Positions 1-8,877 of a stretch of DNA of 64,000 bases are shown here, in pieces. A model generated the notes under the pieces. It was given only the letters and a program-made list of their open reading frames with translations. It searched no databases and was not told the DNA's origin. Position 1 is the stretch's first letter. The number at the start of each line of letters is the position of its first letter. The stretch is from an uncultured Acetobacteraceae bacterium (GTDB lineage: Bacteria; Pseudomonadota; Alphaproteobacteria; Acetobacterales; Acetobacteraceae), in contig CAITUP010000019.1 of the NCBI GenBank assembly GCA_903895595.1, positions 1 through 64,000 on the forward strand, read 5' to 3'. Both the position numbers and the translations under genes were made by a program.

Positions 1-147
1 ATGGAACCACGTCACTTGGCCGGCCGGCAGTTCCGTCAGCGCTTTGCCGGGCGGGTTGTACGCCACCGGTGCGGCGGCGGGAGCCGCAGCCCGCGGCTGC
101 ATCATTTCGCAGCCGGAGACGAGGGCCATCGCGGCGACCGGCAGCAT
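1..147 (-). CDS. Lipoprotein, partial (C-terminus lies outside the window)
   Basis: On the minus strand an ATG at 147 opens a frame that stays open to the window edge (49 codons). The N-terminus is short and hydrophobic and reaches a lipobox LVSGC at residues 9-13, so the mature protein would begin at Cys13 and be lipid-anchored. A Met/Ala/Pro-rich stretch follows and then AYNPPGKALTELPAGQVTWF, which reads like a real folded protein. Only 37 nt separate it from the divergent gene at 185. The leader is rather short, so an upstream alternative start is possible. Function unknown. Confidence 0.5.
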   Translation of the reverse strand, partial: MLPVAAMALVSGCEMMQPRAAAPAAAPVAYNPPGKALTELPAGQVTWFH

Positions 148-184
148 GACACGGTCTGCAAATCCCCAGGATAAAAGGTGTATC

Positions 185-706
185 ATGACCGAAGCCACAC
201 TGATCGCGACGTTCCCCAATCACCTGTTGGCGGAAATGGCCATCAAGGATCTCGCCGCGAAAAACTTCAAAATGCCCAGCATGAGCATCGTCGGCCAAGG
301 GTATCATACCGACGAACAAGCCGTCGGTTTCTATAATATGGGGGACCGCATAAAATTCTGGGGCAAGCGCGGCGCGTTCTGGGGCAGGCTTTGGGGCCTG
401 TTTTTCGGCGGTGTAGCGGTAACTGTGCCTGGCGTCGGGCCTATCATGGTTCTCGGCTATCTCGCCGCCGCCGTGGTCTCGGCTCTGGAGGGCGCGGTCG
501 TTGTGGGCGGTGTCAGCGCGTTGGCCGCCGCACTGAGCAGCATCGGTATTCCGAAAAACAGCATCGTCCAATACGTAACGGCGCTGAAGGCGGATGCCTT
601 CCTGGTATCGGTGCATGGTTCCGAGGAGGAATTGACCCGCGCCCGAGCCATTCTGGGGCATTCGGGACCGAGCAGCATGGAACTGCACCCGGCCGCGGCT
701 GCCTGA
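185..706 (+). CDS. General stress protein 17M-like / DUF1269-type membrane-associated protein
   Basis: 173 residues from the ATG at 185, preceded by AAGG about 7 nt upstream. The N-terminal TLIATFPNHLLAEMAIKDL and the C-terminal LKADAFLVSVHGSEEELTRA resemble the paired alpha/beta halves of the YflT/general-stress 17M family. Between them, about residues 55-115, lies a long Gly/Ala/Val-rich hydrophobic segment, as in DUF1269 proteins. It probably sits at the inner membrane. It is the first gene of a run of small envelope or stress-type genes on the same strand. The family has no known enzymatic reaction; the role in stress is inferred from family and neighbours. Confidence 0.7.
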   Translation: MTEATLIATFPNHLLAEMAIKDLAAKNFKMPSMSIVGQGYHTDEQAVGFYNMGDRIKFWGKRGAFWGRLWGLFFGGVAVTVPGVGPIMVLGYLAAAVVSALEGAVVVGGVSALAAALSSIGIPKNSIVQYVTALKADAFLVSVHGSEEELTRARAILGHSGPSSMELHPAAAA

Positions 707-805
707 GTGTATTCCGACTCTACCGTTCCTCGGCGTTGGGCATCATATCCATTCACGGAGCAAGAGGCGATATCCGCTTCGCAACAGTATCCCGGAGAAA
801 TCGAC

Positions 806-1084
806 ATGATCAAAACCTGGCTCGTTGCCGCGGCGGTAATCGCCGTAACGATCGGTGGGGCGCAAGCGCAAATGTCCTCGTCGACCACCACGTCGACCCA
901 AACGACGAACCCGCTGCCGGCCCCTTCGACGGCGACGACGGTGGATACCACCAACCAACGCACGACCGATGCCTATGGCAACGTGATCGACAGGAGCCGG
1001 ACGACCACGACCGGTACTGTTGTGTCCCCGCTTGGCGACGCGACAACGACCAAGAAGACCGTGGACACGATCACCACCCACTGA
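806..1084 (+). CDS. Small secreted Thr/Ser-rich protein
   Basis: 92 residues from the ATG at 806, which has GGAG about 8 nt upstream. Residues 1-22 form a Sec signal peptide ending AQA, so the mature protein starts near residue 23 and is periplasmic. The rest is low-complexity, dominated by Thr, Ser and Asn, with a TDAYGNVIDRSRTTTT stretch typical of small repeat proteins in acetic acid bacteria. No cysteine and no lipobox. It is part of the 185-2086 small-protein cluster. Function unknown. Confidence 0.6.
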   Translation: MIKTWLVAAAVIAVTIGGAQAQMSSSTTTSTQTTNPLPAPSTATTVDTTNQRTTDAYGNVIDRSRTTTTGTVVSPLGDATTTKKTVDTITTH

Positions 1085-1110
1085 CGATCCAGCCGCGAAG
1101 GATTTTTGCC

Positions 1111-1296
1111 ATGAACAACCGATCGTTCTCCCTCCGTCCGTTACTGGCCGTCGCGTTCGTCGCCGGCATCGCAACGCTGGCGGGATGCGGGTCCCCTCCT
1201 CAAACCCGAACAGTGACGACCGAGGAAACCACAAGAACCGTACCGGTGCCTCCGGTCATGTCGACAACGACAACGACCATTCGACAGGTTCAGTAA
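1111..1296 (+). CDS. Small lipoprotein
   Basis: 61 residues. The N-terminus MNNRSFSLRPLLAVAFVAG leads to a lipobox LAGC, giving a lipid-modified Cys at about residue 26. The mature part is only about 35 residues and is Thr-rich (TVTTEETTRTV, STTTTTIRQV). It starts 26 nt after the preceding secreted protein and resembles it in composition, so the two may share a transcript. Too short for a family assignment. Confidence 0.5.
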   Translation: MNNRSFSLRPLLAVAFVAGIATLAGCGSPPQTRTVTTEETTRTVPVPPVMSTTTTTIRQVQ

Positions 1297-1340
1297 CCGT
1301 CCTCCATCGAAGCCGCGTTATGCGGCATGAAAGGTTAGCC

Positions 1341-1589
1341 ATGAAACACGGAACCGCTATCGTATTGTTTCTAAGCGTCGCGGCTGTCGGTCTGACCGGA
1401 TGCGGCCGCAGTCCGGGAGACCGCGCGGTCTCCGGCGGCCTGTTGGGTGCCGGCGCGGGTGCCGTCATCGGCGCCGCCACGGGCGGAAGTCCGCTCGGCG
1501 GCGCACTGATCGGCGGCGCCGCGGGTGCCATCGGCGGCGCGGTGACCAGCCCCGATTCAATCAATCTCGGGCGCCCGGCGTGGCGCTGA
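1341..1589 (+). CDS. Glycine-zipper lipoprotein (OsmB/YMGG type)
   Basis: 82 residues starting at ATG 1341. A signal peptide ends in the lipobox LTGC (Cys about residue 21). Residues 31-70 carry a glycine-zipper pattern (GGLLGAGAGAVIGAAT, GGALIGGAAGAIGGAV), as in OsmB and YMGG-type outer-membrane lipoproteins. Such proteins are commonly induced by osmotic or envelope stress, which fits the neighbouring genes. Start chosen because the lipobox spacing is ideal. Confident on class, not on specific role. Confidence 0.65.
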   Translation: MKHGTAIVLFLSVAAVGLTGCGRSPGDRAVSGGLLGAGAGAVIGAATGGSPLGGALIGGAAGAIGGAVTSPDSINLGRPAWR

Positions 1590-1624
1590 CACCCCGTCGA
1601 AGGCTATTAGGAAAGGATAAGTCC

Positions 1625-2086
1625 ATGTTTGTAGCGAAATTCGCGGGTGGCGCATTACTGGCCATGGCGGCTGCATCGGCTTTGGCTCAGGTGCCCTCGA
1701 TGACGGACACTGGCGCTCGGCCCGGACACATTCCAGGGGTCGGCGAATCGTTGCCCCGTTCCGATAAAGCCGGCAGTATCCTGGAAGGAAACCCGCGCGT
1801 GACCATTGCCAACACATTGCCCGACCCGGGGATTTCCGATAATGCGCTGCCGGTCGATTACTTGCGGGCCGCACGCGCGTCCCTGCTTCTTGGGCACACG
1901 GGTCGGGCCCAGCAGTCGCTGGAAATGGCCGAGACCGGGGCGCTGAATACCACCGTTCTTCGTGGTACGGAGAATGTCCCGACGAACGGTCCGCTCATCG
2001 AACGCATACGAACGGCACTACAGACACTGGGTCATGGCGATAGCGCCGAAACAGTTCGGGTTATCGATTCGGCGTTAGCCCTGTAA
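1625..2086 (+). CDS. Secreted protein of unknown function
   Basis: 153 residues. A Sec signal peptide (MFVAKFAGGALLAMAAASALA) is cleaved at about residue 21-22. The first half of the mature part is Pro/Gly-rich and likely extended. The second half (DYLRAARASLLLGHTGRAQQ ... ALQTLGHGDSAETVRVIDSA) is helical and resembles the small periplasmic helical-hairpin proteins found beside stress lipoproteins. It lies 35 nt after the glycine-zipper lipoprotein. Function not recognised. Confidence 0.6.
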   Translation: MFVAKFAGGALLAMAAASALAQVPSMTDTGARPGHIPGVGESLPRSDKAGSILEGNPRVTIANTLPDPGISDNALPVDYLRAARASLLLGHTGRAQQSLEMAETGALNTTVLRGTENVPTNGPLIERIRTALQTLGHGDSAETVRVIDSALAL

Positions 2087-2403
2087 TTGCCGCGCCACCA
2101 CAATCGGCGTCCGACACTTACCCCCGTTCCTTTTGACGGAGCGGGGGCCGTAAAATACGCAGGTCATTAGCCCGCGTGCAGGTATCCCGGTCGGGGCCGC
2201 GCCGCCAGCTCAAGATCCCGCGCGTAGCGCCAACCGCGCGGACGCGGCCAGGGCCTTTGGCTCAGCCGCTTCAGGTCGGGCGTTTCGCCGCTGGCATCGG
2301 AAATGCGGACGAAATCGGATGGGCCGTCCGGTACCAGGTCCGCATAAATGGGATTGCGGGTTCGACAGCGCGACATTGTAGGGCGGGAAGGTCGAATAGG
2401 TGT

Positions 2404-2519
2404 GATACCAACGGACCTAACCATTGACACATCGGCGCGTGGTAAATCGTCATGCCGACGCAGGTCAGCATGACGATGTGGCGAATTCCGGTGCGTCAAT
2501 GGTTAGTTCGGTTGGTATG
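2404..2519. repeat. Palindromic element with 24-bp terminal inverted repeats
   Basis: The arm at 2405-2428 begins ATACCAAC and ends CCATTGAC; its inverse lies at 2495-2518, with 22 of 24 positions complementary. Inside, ATCGTCATGC and GCATGACGAT form a second 10-bp stem around a 12-nt loop. The whole unit can fold on itself and codes for nothing. An 11-bp match to its end (ATCATACCAAC) occurs near 60853, beside another mobile relic. It is probably a MITE or REP-like relic of a family different from the CAGGG elements. Confidence 0.6.
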
Positions 2520-2712
2520 ATAGTTCAGCCCCAGCAGCGAACCGGCGGCCAATGCGGCCGGTCCGAACGCCGTGGTCGGTTCCGGCACCATGACGCCGGG
2601 CGCGGAGCGGATCGCGTATTGCCCGAAATGGAACAGCAGGCGGAACCCCCAGGCAACGATAAAACCTGTTTGCCGGGCCGCCGAACGGATACGATCGCGG
2701 TGGCTGCGGACA

Positions 2713-2942
2713 TGGGGCTATCGCATATGACCTTTGGCGCCGCCGCTCGTCATGGTCGGGCGTGACCCTGTGTGACCGGGATGATCCCTGACACTTATAC
2801 CGAGATGATGGTTGACAGTATTCCTGCTTTGTTCCACCGGCAATTGGCAATCGCTCGCCGTTCTCCCCATTGGCGCGAGATGGTCGGGTCAGGCCCGACC
2901 ATGACGGAGAGTGTCGGAAATCCGCCATATGCGATCCCCCGG
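2713..2942. mobile_element. CAGGG-family MITE, copy 1 (degenerate)
   Basis: The left end reads GGGGCTATCGCATATG, the right end CATATGCGATCCCC, near-perfect inverses. The right arm contains the family hairpin TGGTCGGG-tcagg-CCCGACCA at 2881-2901. The flanking decamers 2703-2712 and 2943-2952 agree at 7 of 10 positions, as expected for an old 10-bp target duplication. Arm types: 'CCTTTGGCGCC' arm on the left, 'GGAAATCCGCC' arm on the right, the same orientation as the copy at 60637. It carries about 100 bp of unique DNA between the arms and no open frame of note. Confidence 0.7.
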
Positions 2943-3122
2943 ACTGCCGGCATGGGGCGACTTCCCTTCCTGTCGGCGATGCGCCGCGGATGACAAGAAG
3001 GGTCGTGGGCGGGTAGAGACGGCGGCAGGATAGGAAATTACGCAGGTTGCTCCGCAATTTCCGCCCCTCCCGATGGGGCCGCGCGACAGATACGAACGAC
3101 GACAGCCATTGGATAAATCGGA

Positions 3123-5696
3123 ATGAACGATCGTCCTGCCACTCCGGCGGCCCAAGCCGGAGAACCCGGTCCCGAGGACATCTGGCAAGCGCCGCGGATA
3201 CAGTTGCTCCAACGTCTCGAGGCGGAACCGTCCGGCCTGAGCGCCACCGAAGCGCGGGCGCGGCGGGCGCGGTACGGCGCGAACGACGCCTCCACCGTCA
3301 AACGCACGCCGCTCTGGCTGCAGTTCCTCGCCCGCTTTCGCAACCCTCTGGTCATCATCCTGATCGTGGCGAGCGCGTTGTCCGCGGCAACCGGCGATGT
3401 CGCGAGTTTCCTTATCATCGCGACCATCGTCCTGCTGAGCATTGTGTTCGATTTCGTGCAGGAAACGCGGGCGCAAAACGCGGTTGAGGCCTTGCGGCGG
3501 TCGGTCGCGGTGCGGGCCACGGTCCGGCGCGATGGCACCGCGATTTCGATCCCGACCGAGGAACTGGTGCCCGGCGATATCGTCGAGCTGATCGCCGGCG
3601 ATCTGGTGCCCGCCGATGCGCGGCTGCTGGAAAGCCGAGACCTTTACGTCAATCAAGCCCTGCTGACGGGGGAGCCGTATCCAGCCGAAAAGCACGCAAG
3701 CGATGCGGCATCGGGGGTGGAAAACCCCGCCGGTGCCTCCAACGCCGTGTTCGCGGGGACGTCGGTCATCAGCGGCACCGCCACCATCCTGATCTGCCGC
3801 ACCGGCGGCCGCACCGCGCTCGGGCATCTCGCCACCAGTCTGGCGGAGAAGCCGCCCGCCACTGCCTTCGCCACCGGCATCCGCCGTTTCGGCCTGCTGA
3901 TCATGCGCTTTACCGTGCTGATGGTTCTGTTCGTGCTGGTGGTGAATATCTCGTTCCACCGGCCCTTGCTGGAATCGCTGCTGTTCGCGGTCGCGCTCGC
4001 CGTCGGCCTGACACCCGAATTGCTGCCGATGATCGTCACCGTCACCCTCGCCCGTTCGGCGCTGGGGATGGCGAAGCAGAAGGTCATTGCGAAGCGGCTG
4101 TCCGCGATCCACGACCTGGGCGCCATGGATGTCCTGTGCACGGACAAGACCGGCACGCTGACGGAAGCGGCGATCGAGCTGGTGCGCGTCGTGGACGGAA
4201 ACGGGGCGGAGACCGCGACGGCGTTCGGCTACGCCTTCGTCAACAGCCAATTCGAAAGCGGCATGAAAAGCCCGCTCGACGCCGCGATCCTGGCGGCGCA
4301 TCCGTTCGACATGGCGGGCTGGACGAAGCTCGACGAGGTGCCGTTCGATTTCGAACGGCGTCGGGTATCGGTCCTGGTCGAACACGACGGAAACCGCCTG
4401 CTGATCGTCAAAGGCGCGCCGGAGGATCTGCTGCGCCTGTCCAGCAGCTACGAAGCAGCCGACGGGGTGCGACATCCGCTCGATGCCGCAACCCGTGGAG
4501 CTTTCGCGGCCACGCTCGATGGGTTGGGCGCGCAAGGGTTTCGCGCCCTGGGGATCGCGACCCGATCGGTGGAGACCACAACGGTCAATGCCCGGACAGG
4601 CGATGAAGCCGACCTGATATTCGCAGGTTTCGCCGTGTTTCTCGATCCGCCCAAAGCCAGCGCCGGCGCGACGATACGCGCCTTGGCGGCGGCGGGCGTC
4701 ACAGTGAAGGTGCTGACCGGCGATAACGAAAGCGTAAGCCGTCACGTCTTTCAAGAGATCGGGGTGCCGGTGACCGGCGTGCTGACCGGCTCGGCGTTGG
4801 AACACCTCAGCGATGAGGCATTGATCGGGCAACTGCCGAACGTGAACCTGTTCTGCCGCGTCAATCCGCAGCAGAAGCACCGGGTCCTGCTGGCGCTGAA
4901 GCGATTGGGCCACGTGGTCGGATTCATGGGCGACGGCATCAACGATGCGCCGGCGCTGCACGCCGCCGATGTCGGGATTTCGGTGGACGGTGCGGCCGAT
5001 GTCGCGCGCGCGGCGGCCGATCTGATCCTGCTGGAGCACGATCTTTCCGTCGTGCTGGACGCGGTCGCCAGCGGGCGCGGCGCGGTGCAGAACGTATCCA
5101 AATATGTGCTGATGGGCGCCAGTTCGAACTTCGGCAACATGTTCAGCATGGCCGGCGCCGCATTGATTCTGCCGTTTCTGCCGATGTTGCCCATTCAGAT
5201 TTTGCTGAACAATCTGATCTACAACGTGTCCGAGATCGCCATTCCGTTCGATCGCGTCGACCCGGAATCCATCGCTCGACCGGTCCGCTGGAATATCGAA
5301 CTGATCCAACGCTTCATGCTGGTTTTCGGCCCGGTCAGCTCGATCTTCGATTTCATCACGTTTTACGCGCTGATGCATCTGTTTCACGCCGGCGAGGCCC
5401 TGTTCCAGACCGGCTGGTTCGTCGAATCCATGACCACGCAGGTGCTGGTGGTCTTCTGTATCCGCACCCGCCGACGATTTTATCGCAGCAGCCCGCGCGG
5501 TTTTCTGCTGACCGCGACGGTCGCGGCGGTGGCTTTGGCGATCGCGCTGCCGTTGATCCCGGGGGTCGGGGCGTGGTTCGGCTTCGTGCCGCCGCCGCCG
5601 TTGTTCTTCGCGTTCCTGATCGTCGCGACGCTGGCGTATCTCGGGCTGGTGGAGGTCACCAAGGCGGTCTTTTACCGCGTGACGGCGACGCGATGA
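3123..5696 (+). CDS. mgtA: Magnesium-translocating P-type ATPase (P3B, MgtA/MgtB-like)
   Basis: 857 residues, the usual family length. An inner-membrane pump that imports Mg2+ using ATP. Visible in order: cation-ATPase N-terminal domain (about 20-90); first membrane pair (about 70-120); actuator domain with the LTGEP motif in VNQALLTGEPYPAEK; a second pair ending LTPELLPMIVTVTLA; phosphorylation motif DKTGTLT with Asp341; nucleotide-binding domain with KGAPEDLL; hinge motif TGDNE and MGDGINDAPAL; and the C-terminal membrane domain with NNLIYNVSEIAIPFD, characteristic of MgtA/B rather than Ca2+ pumps. It stands alone, with a possible structured leader upstream. Regulation by Mg2+ is expected from the family but not shown here. 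Confidence 0.93.
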   Translation: MNDRPATPAAQAGEPGPEDIWQAPRIQLLQRLEAEPSGLSATEARARRARYGANDASTVKRTPLWLQFLARFRNPLVIILIVASALSAATGDVASFLIIATIVLLSIVFDFVQETRAQNAVEALRRSVAVRATVRRDGTAISIPTEELVPGDIVELIAGDLVPADARLLESRDLYVNQALLTGEPYPAEKHASDAASGVENPAGASNAVFAGTSVISGTATILICRTGGRTALGHLATSLAEKPPATAFATGIRRFGLLIMRFTVLMVLFVLVVNISFHRPLLESLLFAVALAVGLTPELLPMIVTVTLARSALGMAKQKVIAKRLSAIHDLGAMDVLCTDKTGTLTEAAIELVRVVDGNGAETATAFGYAFVNSQFESGMKSPLDAAILAAHPFDMAGWTKLDEVPFDFERRRVSVLVEHDGNRLLIVKGAPEDLLRLSSSYEAADGVRHPLDAATRGAFAATLDGLGAQGFRALGIATRSVETTTVNARTGDEADLIFAGFAVFLDPPKASAGATIRALAAAGVTVKVLTGDNESVSRHVFQEIGVPVTGVLTGSALEHLSDEALIGQLPNVNLFCRVNPQQKHRVLLALKRLGHVVGFMGDGINDAPALHAADVGISVDGAADVARAAADLILLEHDLSVVLDAVASGRGAVQNVSKYVLMGASSNFGNMFSMAGAALILPFLPMLPIQILLNNLIYNVSEIAIPFDRVDPESIARPVRWNIELIQRFMLVFGPVSSIFDFITFYALMHLFHAGEALFQTGWFVESMTTQVLVVFCIRTRRRFYRSSPRGFLLTATVAAVALAIALPLIPGVGAWFGFVPPPPLFFAFLIVATLAYLGLVEVTKAVFYRVTATR

Positions 5697-5765
5697 CCGC
5701 GCCGGGGCGGATGTATGCCCGATCGTTCGCACTGTTTCTGGATCGGGTGAAGCTGGCGCCGGACT

Positions 5766-5804
5766 GAGTGGTTTCCGTTCCCGCCGCGCAGCCGCGGAAA
5801 CGCG
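5766..5804 (+). terminator. Hairpin downstream of mgtA
   Basis: GTTTCCG at about 5770 pairs with CGGAAAC at about 5796 around a GC-rich loop, 70 nt past the mgtA stop. No clear U-run follows, so this is a possible rather than canonical terminator. Confidence 0.3.
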
Positions 5805-5938
5805 TTGTTGGGGCCCGCCGACATTTCGGATGCAACCTCGGGAACACGCGCATGGACATGGACGGGAAACCGGGCGTCAGCACGTGCTTTGTTGCTCCGC
5901 TGCCTTCGGGCTAAGCTCCCCGCCAAGGAGAGAACGCC

Positions 5939-7645
5939 ATGCCCACCAACACCAACGTCGCCTTTCGCCTCGCCGAGGCCTTCGCCCGGCACGGCGTGAC
6001 TGTCACCTTCGGCCAGAGCCTGCCGAGCGCTTTTCACCTCGCGGCGCCGCATGTGGGGATTACGCAGGCGTCGTACCGGCAGGAGAATGCCGGCGGGGCG
6101 ATGGCCGACGGATATGCGCGCATCTCCGGCAAGGTCGGCGTGGTCACGGCGCAGAACGGGCCGGCCGCGACTTTGCTGGTGGCACCGTTGGCGGAGGCGT
6201 TGAAGGCCTCCATCCCCATCGTCGCATTGGTGCAGGAAGTGACTCGGGCGACCACCGATAAAAACGCGTTTCAGGAGATGGATCACCTGAACATGTTCGC
6301 CCCGGTGGCGAAATGGGTGAAGCGGATCGACCGCGCCGACCGGCTGGAGGATTACGTGGACATGGCCTTCACCGCCGCGGCCTCCGGCCGGCCGGGGCCG
6401 GCGGTGATCCTGGTGCCGGCGGATCTGCTGATCGAGGACGCTCCGCCGCCGTCCCCGCGTCGCGCGCATCTGGGGTTTTATCCGCTGGACCGGATGCTGG
6501 CGGACCCGGCCTCCATCGAGAAAGCCGCCGATCTGCTGGCCGCGGCGAAGCATCCGGTGATCGTGGCCGGCGGCGGGGTGCATTTATCCGCCGCCTCCGC
6601 CGAGCTGGCGGCGTTGCAGCAGGATGCGCATTTGCCGGTGGGGACGACCACGATGGGCAAGGGAACGGTGGACGAGGGGCATCCTCTGACCCTCGGCGTG
6701 GTCGGCTACGTCATGGGGCGCGGCGCCCGGACCTTCGCGATGCGGCCCATCCTGGACCGAGCGGATGTGGTGCTGCTGGTGGGGAACCGGACGAACCAGA
6801 ACGGCACCGACAGCTGGAAGCTGTTTCCTCGGGATGCGGTGTTTATCCATTTGGACGCCGACCCGATGGAGGTTGGGCGGAACTATGAGTCTCACCGTTT
6901 AGTGGGGGACGCGAAGCTGACGTTGGCGGCGCTGCGGGAGGCGATGTTACGGCGCGACCTGTCGGCGCGGGCCGCCGCGCGTCCGGCGATTGCGGCCGAG
7001 ATTGCGACCGCCGTGGCCGATTGGCGGTCGGTCGTGGCCGGTGTGCGGTCGCGCGACGGCGGGCCGGTGCGGCCGGAGCGGGTGATGGCCGAGCTGGAAA
7101 AGCGGATGACGGACCGGGATATCGCGGTTGCGGATGCGTCGTATTCGTCCATCTGGATCGTCGGCGGGCTGGAATCGCGGCGGGCGGGGCAGCGGTTTCT
7201 GACTCCACGCGGCATTGCCGGCCTCGGCTGGGGTCTGCCGATGGCGATCGGGGCGCAGTATGCGGCGCCGGGCACCCGCGTGGTGTGCCTGTGCGGCGAC
7301 GGCGGCTTCGCGCATAGTTGGGCGGAGCTGGAAACGCTGCGGCGGCTGGACCTGCCGATCACGGTGATGGTGCTGAACAACGGCATCCTCGGCTACCAGA
7401 AACACGCCGAGGACGTGGTGTTCGGCGAGCACACGACGGCGGTGGATTTCACGGAAGTCGATCACGCCGCCATCGCGCGTGCCTGCGGGGTGAACGGGAT
7501 ACGGGTGACGCGGGGCGAGGATGTGGGCGCGGCTTTGGACGCGGCCTTCGCCTCGGGCAAGCCGGCGCTGCTGGATATCGTCACCGACCCGGACGCCAAA
7601 CCGCCGATCAGTTTCTACGCCGGCCACTATCCGGAGCCGTTTTGA
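5939..7645 (+). CDS. Thiamine-diphosphate-dependent enzyme, acetolactate-synthase-like
   Basis: 568 residues with the three-domain layout of the TPP decarboxylase/acetolactate synthase superfamily. The N-terminal pyrimidine-binding domain has the catalytic Glu in SYRQENAGGAMADGYAR (about residues 40-55). The central domain has PVIVAGGGVH (about 200-210). The C-terminal pyrophosphate domain carries CGDGGFAHSWAELETL with the closing NN of MVLNN, the classic GDG-N(~25)-NN thiamine-diphosphate motif. An AAGGAGA ribosome site lies about 8 nt before the ATG. It overlaps the next gene by 4 nt. The substrate cannot be deduced; no small regulatory subunit is adjacent, so it is unlikely to be the biosynthetic IlvB. 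Confidence 0.85.
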   Translation: MPTNTNVAFRLAEAFARHGVTVTFGQSLPSAFHLAAPHVGITQASYRQENAGGAMADGYARISGKVGVVTAQNGPAATLLVAPLAEALKASIPIVALVQEVTRATTDKNAFQEMDHLNMFAPVAKWVKRIDRADRLEDYVDMAFTAAASGRPGPAVILVPADLLIEDAPPPSPRRAHLGFYPLDRMLADPASIEKAADLLAAAKHPVIVAGGGVHLSAASAELAALQQDAHLPVGTTTMGKGTVDEGHPLTLGVVGYVMGRGARTFAMRPILDRADVVLLVGNRTNQNGTDSWKLFPRDAVFIHLDADPMEVGRNYESHRLVGDAKLTLAALREAMLRRDLSARAAARPAIAAEIATAVADWRSVVAGVRSRDGGPVRPERVMAELEKRMTDRDIAVADASYSSIWIVGGLESRRAGQRFLTPRGIAGLGWGLPMAIGAQYAAPGTRVVCLCGDGGFAHSWAELETLRRLDLPITVMVLNNGILGYQKHAEDVVFGEHTTAVDFTEVDHAAIARACGVNGIRVTRGEDVGAALDAAFASGKPALLDIVTDPDAKPPISFYAGHYPEPF

Positions 7646-8826
7646 CCGAACGTCCGGTGTTGCGGCTTGCCCAAGGTCAGGGCAAGCGGCTGCGGGCGGG
7701 GTCGCCCTGGGTGTTCAGCAACGAAATCGCCATGAAGCCGGAATACCGGCAGATGGAGAAAGGCGGGCTGATCCGGCTGGAAAGCGACGACGGCGTGCGG
7801 TTCGGCACGTTCATGTTCAACCCGCACAGCCTGATCGCCGCTCGGCTTTTGGACCGCGACCCAGCGGCCGAGATCGATACCGCCTGGATGTTCCGGCGCC
7901 TGGAAACGGCGCTGGCGCTGCGGTCGCGCATCATGGAGGGCACGTTCTACCGGTTGGTGCATGCCGAGGCCGACGGGCTGCCGGGCTTGATCGTCGATCG
8001 CTACGACGACGTGGCCGTGGTGCAGGCGAACACCGCCGGGATGGACCGGCTGATGCCGCTGATCGTGTCCGGATTGCGGGCTTTGTTGCCATTACGGGCC
8101 GTCGTCGCCCGGAACGACGCGGCGGCACGGCAGCAGGAGGGGATGGCCGCGGATGTCCGGCTGCTGTTCGGCGACGATGCCTCGTCCGTCGTGGAGGAAG
8201 GAGGGGTCCGCTTCTCCGTCGATCCGCTCGGCGGCCAAAAGACCGGGTGGTTCTTCGATCAGCGGTTTAACCGGGATCGCGTCGCGGCTTTGGCGTCCGG
8301 CGCGCGGGTGCTGGACGTGTGCTGCCACGTCGGTGCCTTCGGTCTGCGCTGCGCGGCGGCGGGGGCGGCTTCGGTGACTTTGGTGGATTCGTCGGCGCCG
8401 GCTTTGGCGCAGGCGCGGGATACCGCTTTGGCCAACGGGTTCGCGGATGTCGTGACCTTGCGGCGAGAGGACGCGTTCGACGCGCTCGGTCAGTTGGCCG
8501 GGACGCAGGAGCGGTTCGATATCGTCATCTGCGATCCGCCCGCCTTCGCGAAATCCCGCAAAGACGCCGAGGCCGGGTTACGGGCTTACGGGCGGATGGC
8601 GCGTCTCGCCGCTTCCGTGGTGGCGACCGGCGGATTCCTGTTCACCGCGTCCTGCAGCCACCACGCGTCCGCCGATGCCTGGGCGGCACAGATTGCCTTC
8701 GGGCTGCATCGCGCCAAGCGGGAGGGCCGGATTTTGTTCAGCGGCGGTGCCGGGATGGATCATCCGGTGCATCCCCATCTGCCGGAGACGGCGTATTTGA
8801 AGGCGATGTTGTTGGGGGTGGCGTAG
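7642..8826 (+). CDS. rlmI: Class I SAM-dependent rRNA (cytosine-C5) methyltransferase, RlmI-like
   Basis: 394 residues from a TTG at 7642 that overlaps the upstream stop (TTGA), close to the 396 residues of E. coli RlmI, which methylates C1962 of 23S rRNA. An N-terminal PUA-like domain (LRLAQGQGKRLRAGSPWVFSNEI) is followed by the EEHD-like linker (EADGLPGLIVDRYDDV). The Rossmann methyltransferase domain has SAM motif ARVLDVCCHVGAFGLRCA, then FDIVICDPPAFAKS (DPPAF motif) and the catalytic-loop cysteine in TASCSHH. The start is fixed by length and overlap; no ATG lies upstream in frame near the junction. A diverged copy of its last 90 codons lies at 9856-10143. Confidence 0.88.
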   Translation: MTERPVLRLAQGQGKRLRAGSPWVFSNEIAMKPEYRQMEKGGLIRLESDDGVRFGTFMFNPHSLIAARLLDRDPAAEIDTAWMFRRLETALALRSRIMEGTFYRLVHAEADGLPGLIVDRYDDVAVVQANTAGMDRLMPLIVSGLRALLPLRAVVARNDAAARQQEGMAADVRLLFGDDASSVVEEGGVRFSVDPLGGQKTGWFFDQRFNRDRVAALASGARVLDVCCHVGAFGLRCAAAGAASVTLVDSSAPALAQARDTALANGFADVVTLRREDAFDALGQLAGTQERFDIVICDPPAFAKSRKDAEAGLRAYGRMARLAASVVATGGFLFTASCSHHASADAWAAQIAFGLHRAKREGRILFSGGAGMDHPVHPHLPETAYLKAMLLGVA

Positions 8827-8877
8827 GAGAAGATGACGGCATGGTGTCGGATTCGCGGGCGGCAAGATGTTTCAATA

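Larger units (their letters stand above)
2087..3122. other. 1-kb intergenic region holding two palindromic elements
   Basis: No convincing gene is seen between the secreted protein and mgtA. Open frames here run through inverted repeats and have no family signature. The region holds a palindromic element at 2404-2519, a MITE-like element at 2713-2942, and a possible leader hairpin (GGAAATT at 3036-3042 pairing with AATTTCC at 3056-3062) in the last 90 nt before mgtA. Confidence 0.6.

Noticed and set aside
2889-5732. 947-codon minus-strand frame opposite mgtA
   Set aside because: It is antisense to a clear P-type ATPase with all motifs in order; its product is His/Arg/Gln-rich with no family signature, typical of shadow frames in GC-rich genes.
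5939-7645. Biosynthetic acetolactate synthase ilvB
   Set aside because: No ilvN small subunit or ilvC nearby; only superfamily membership can be supported.
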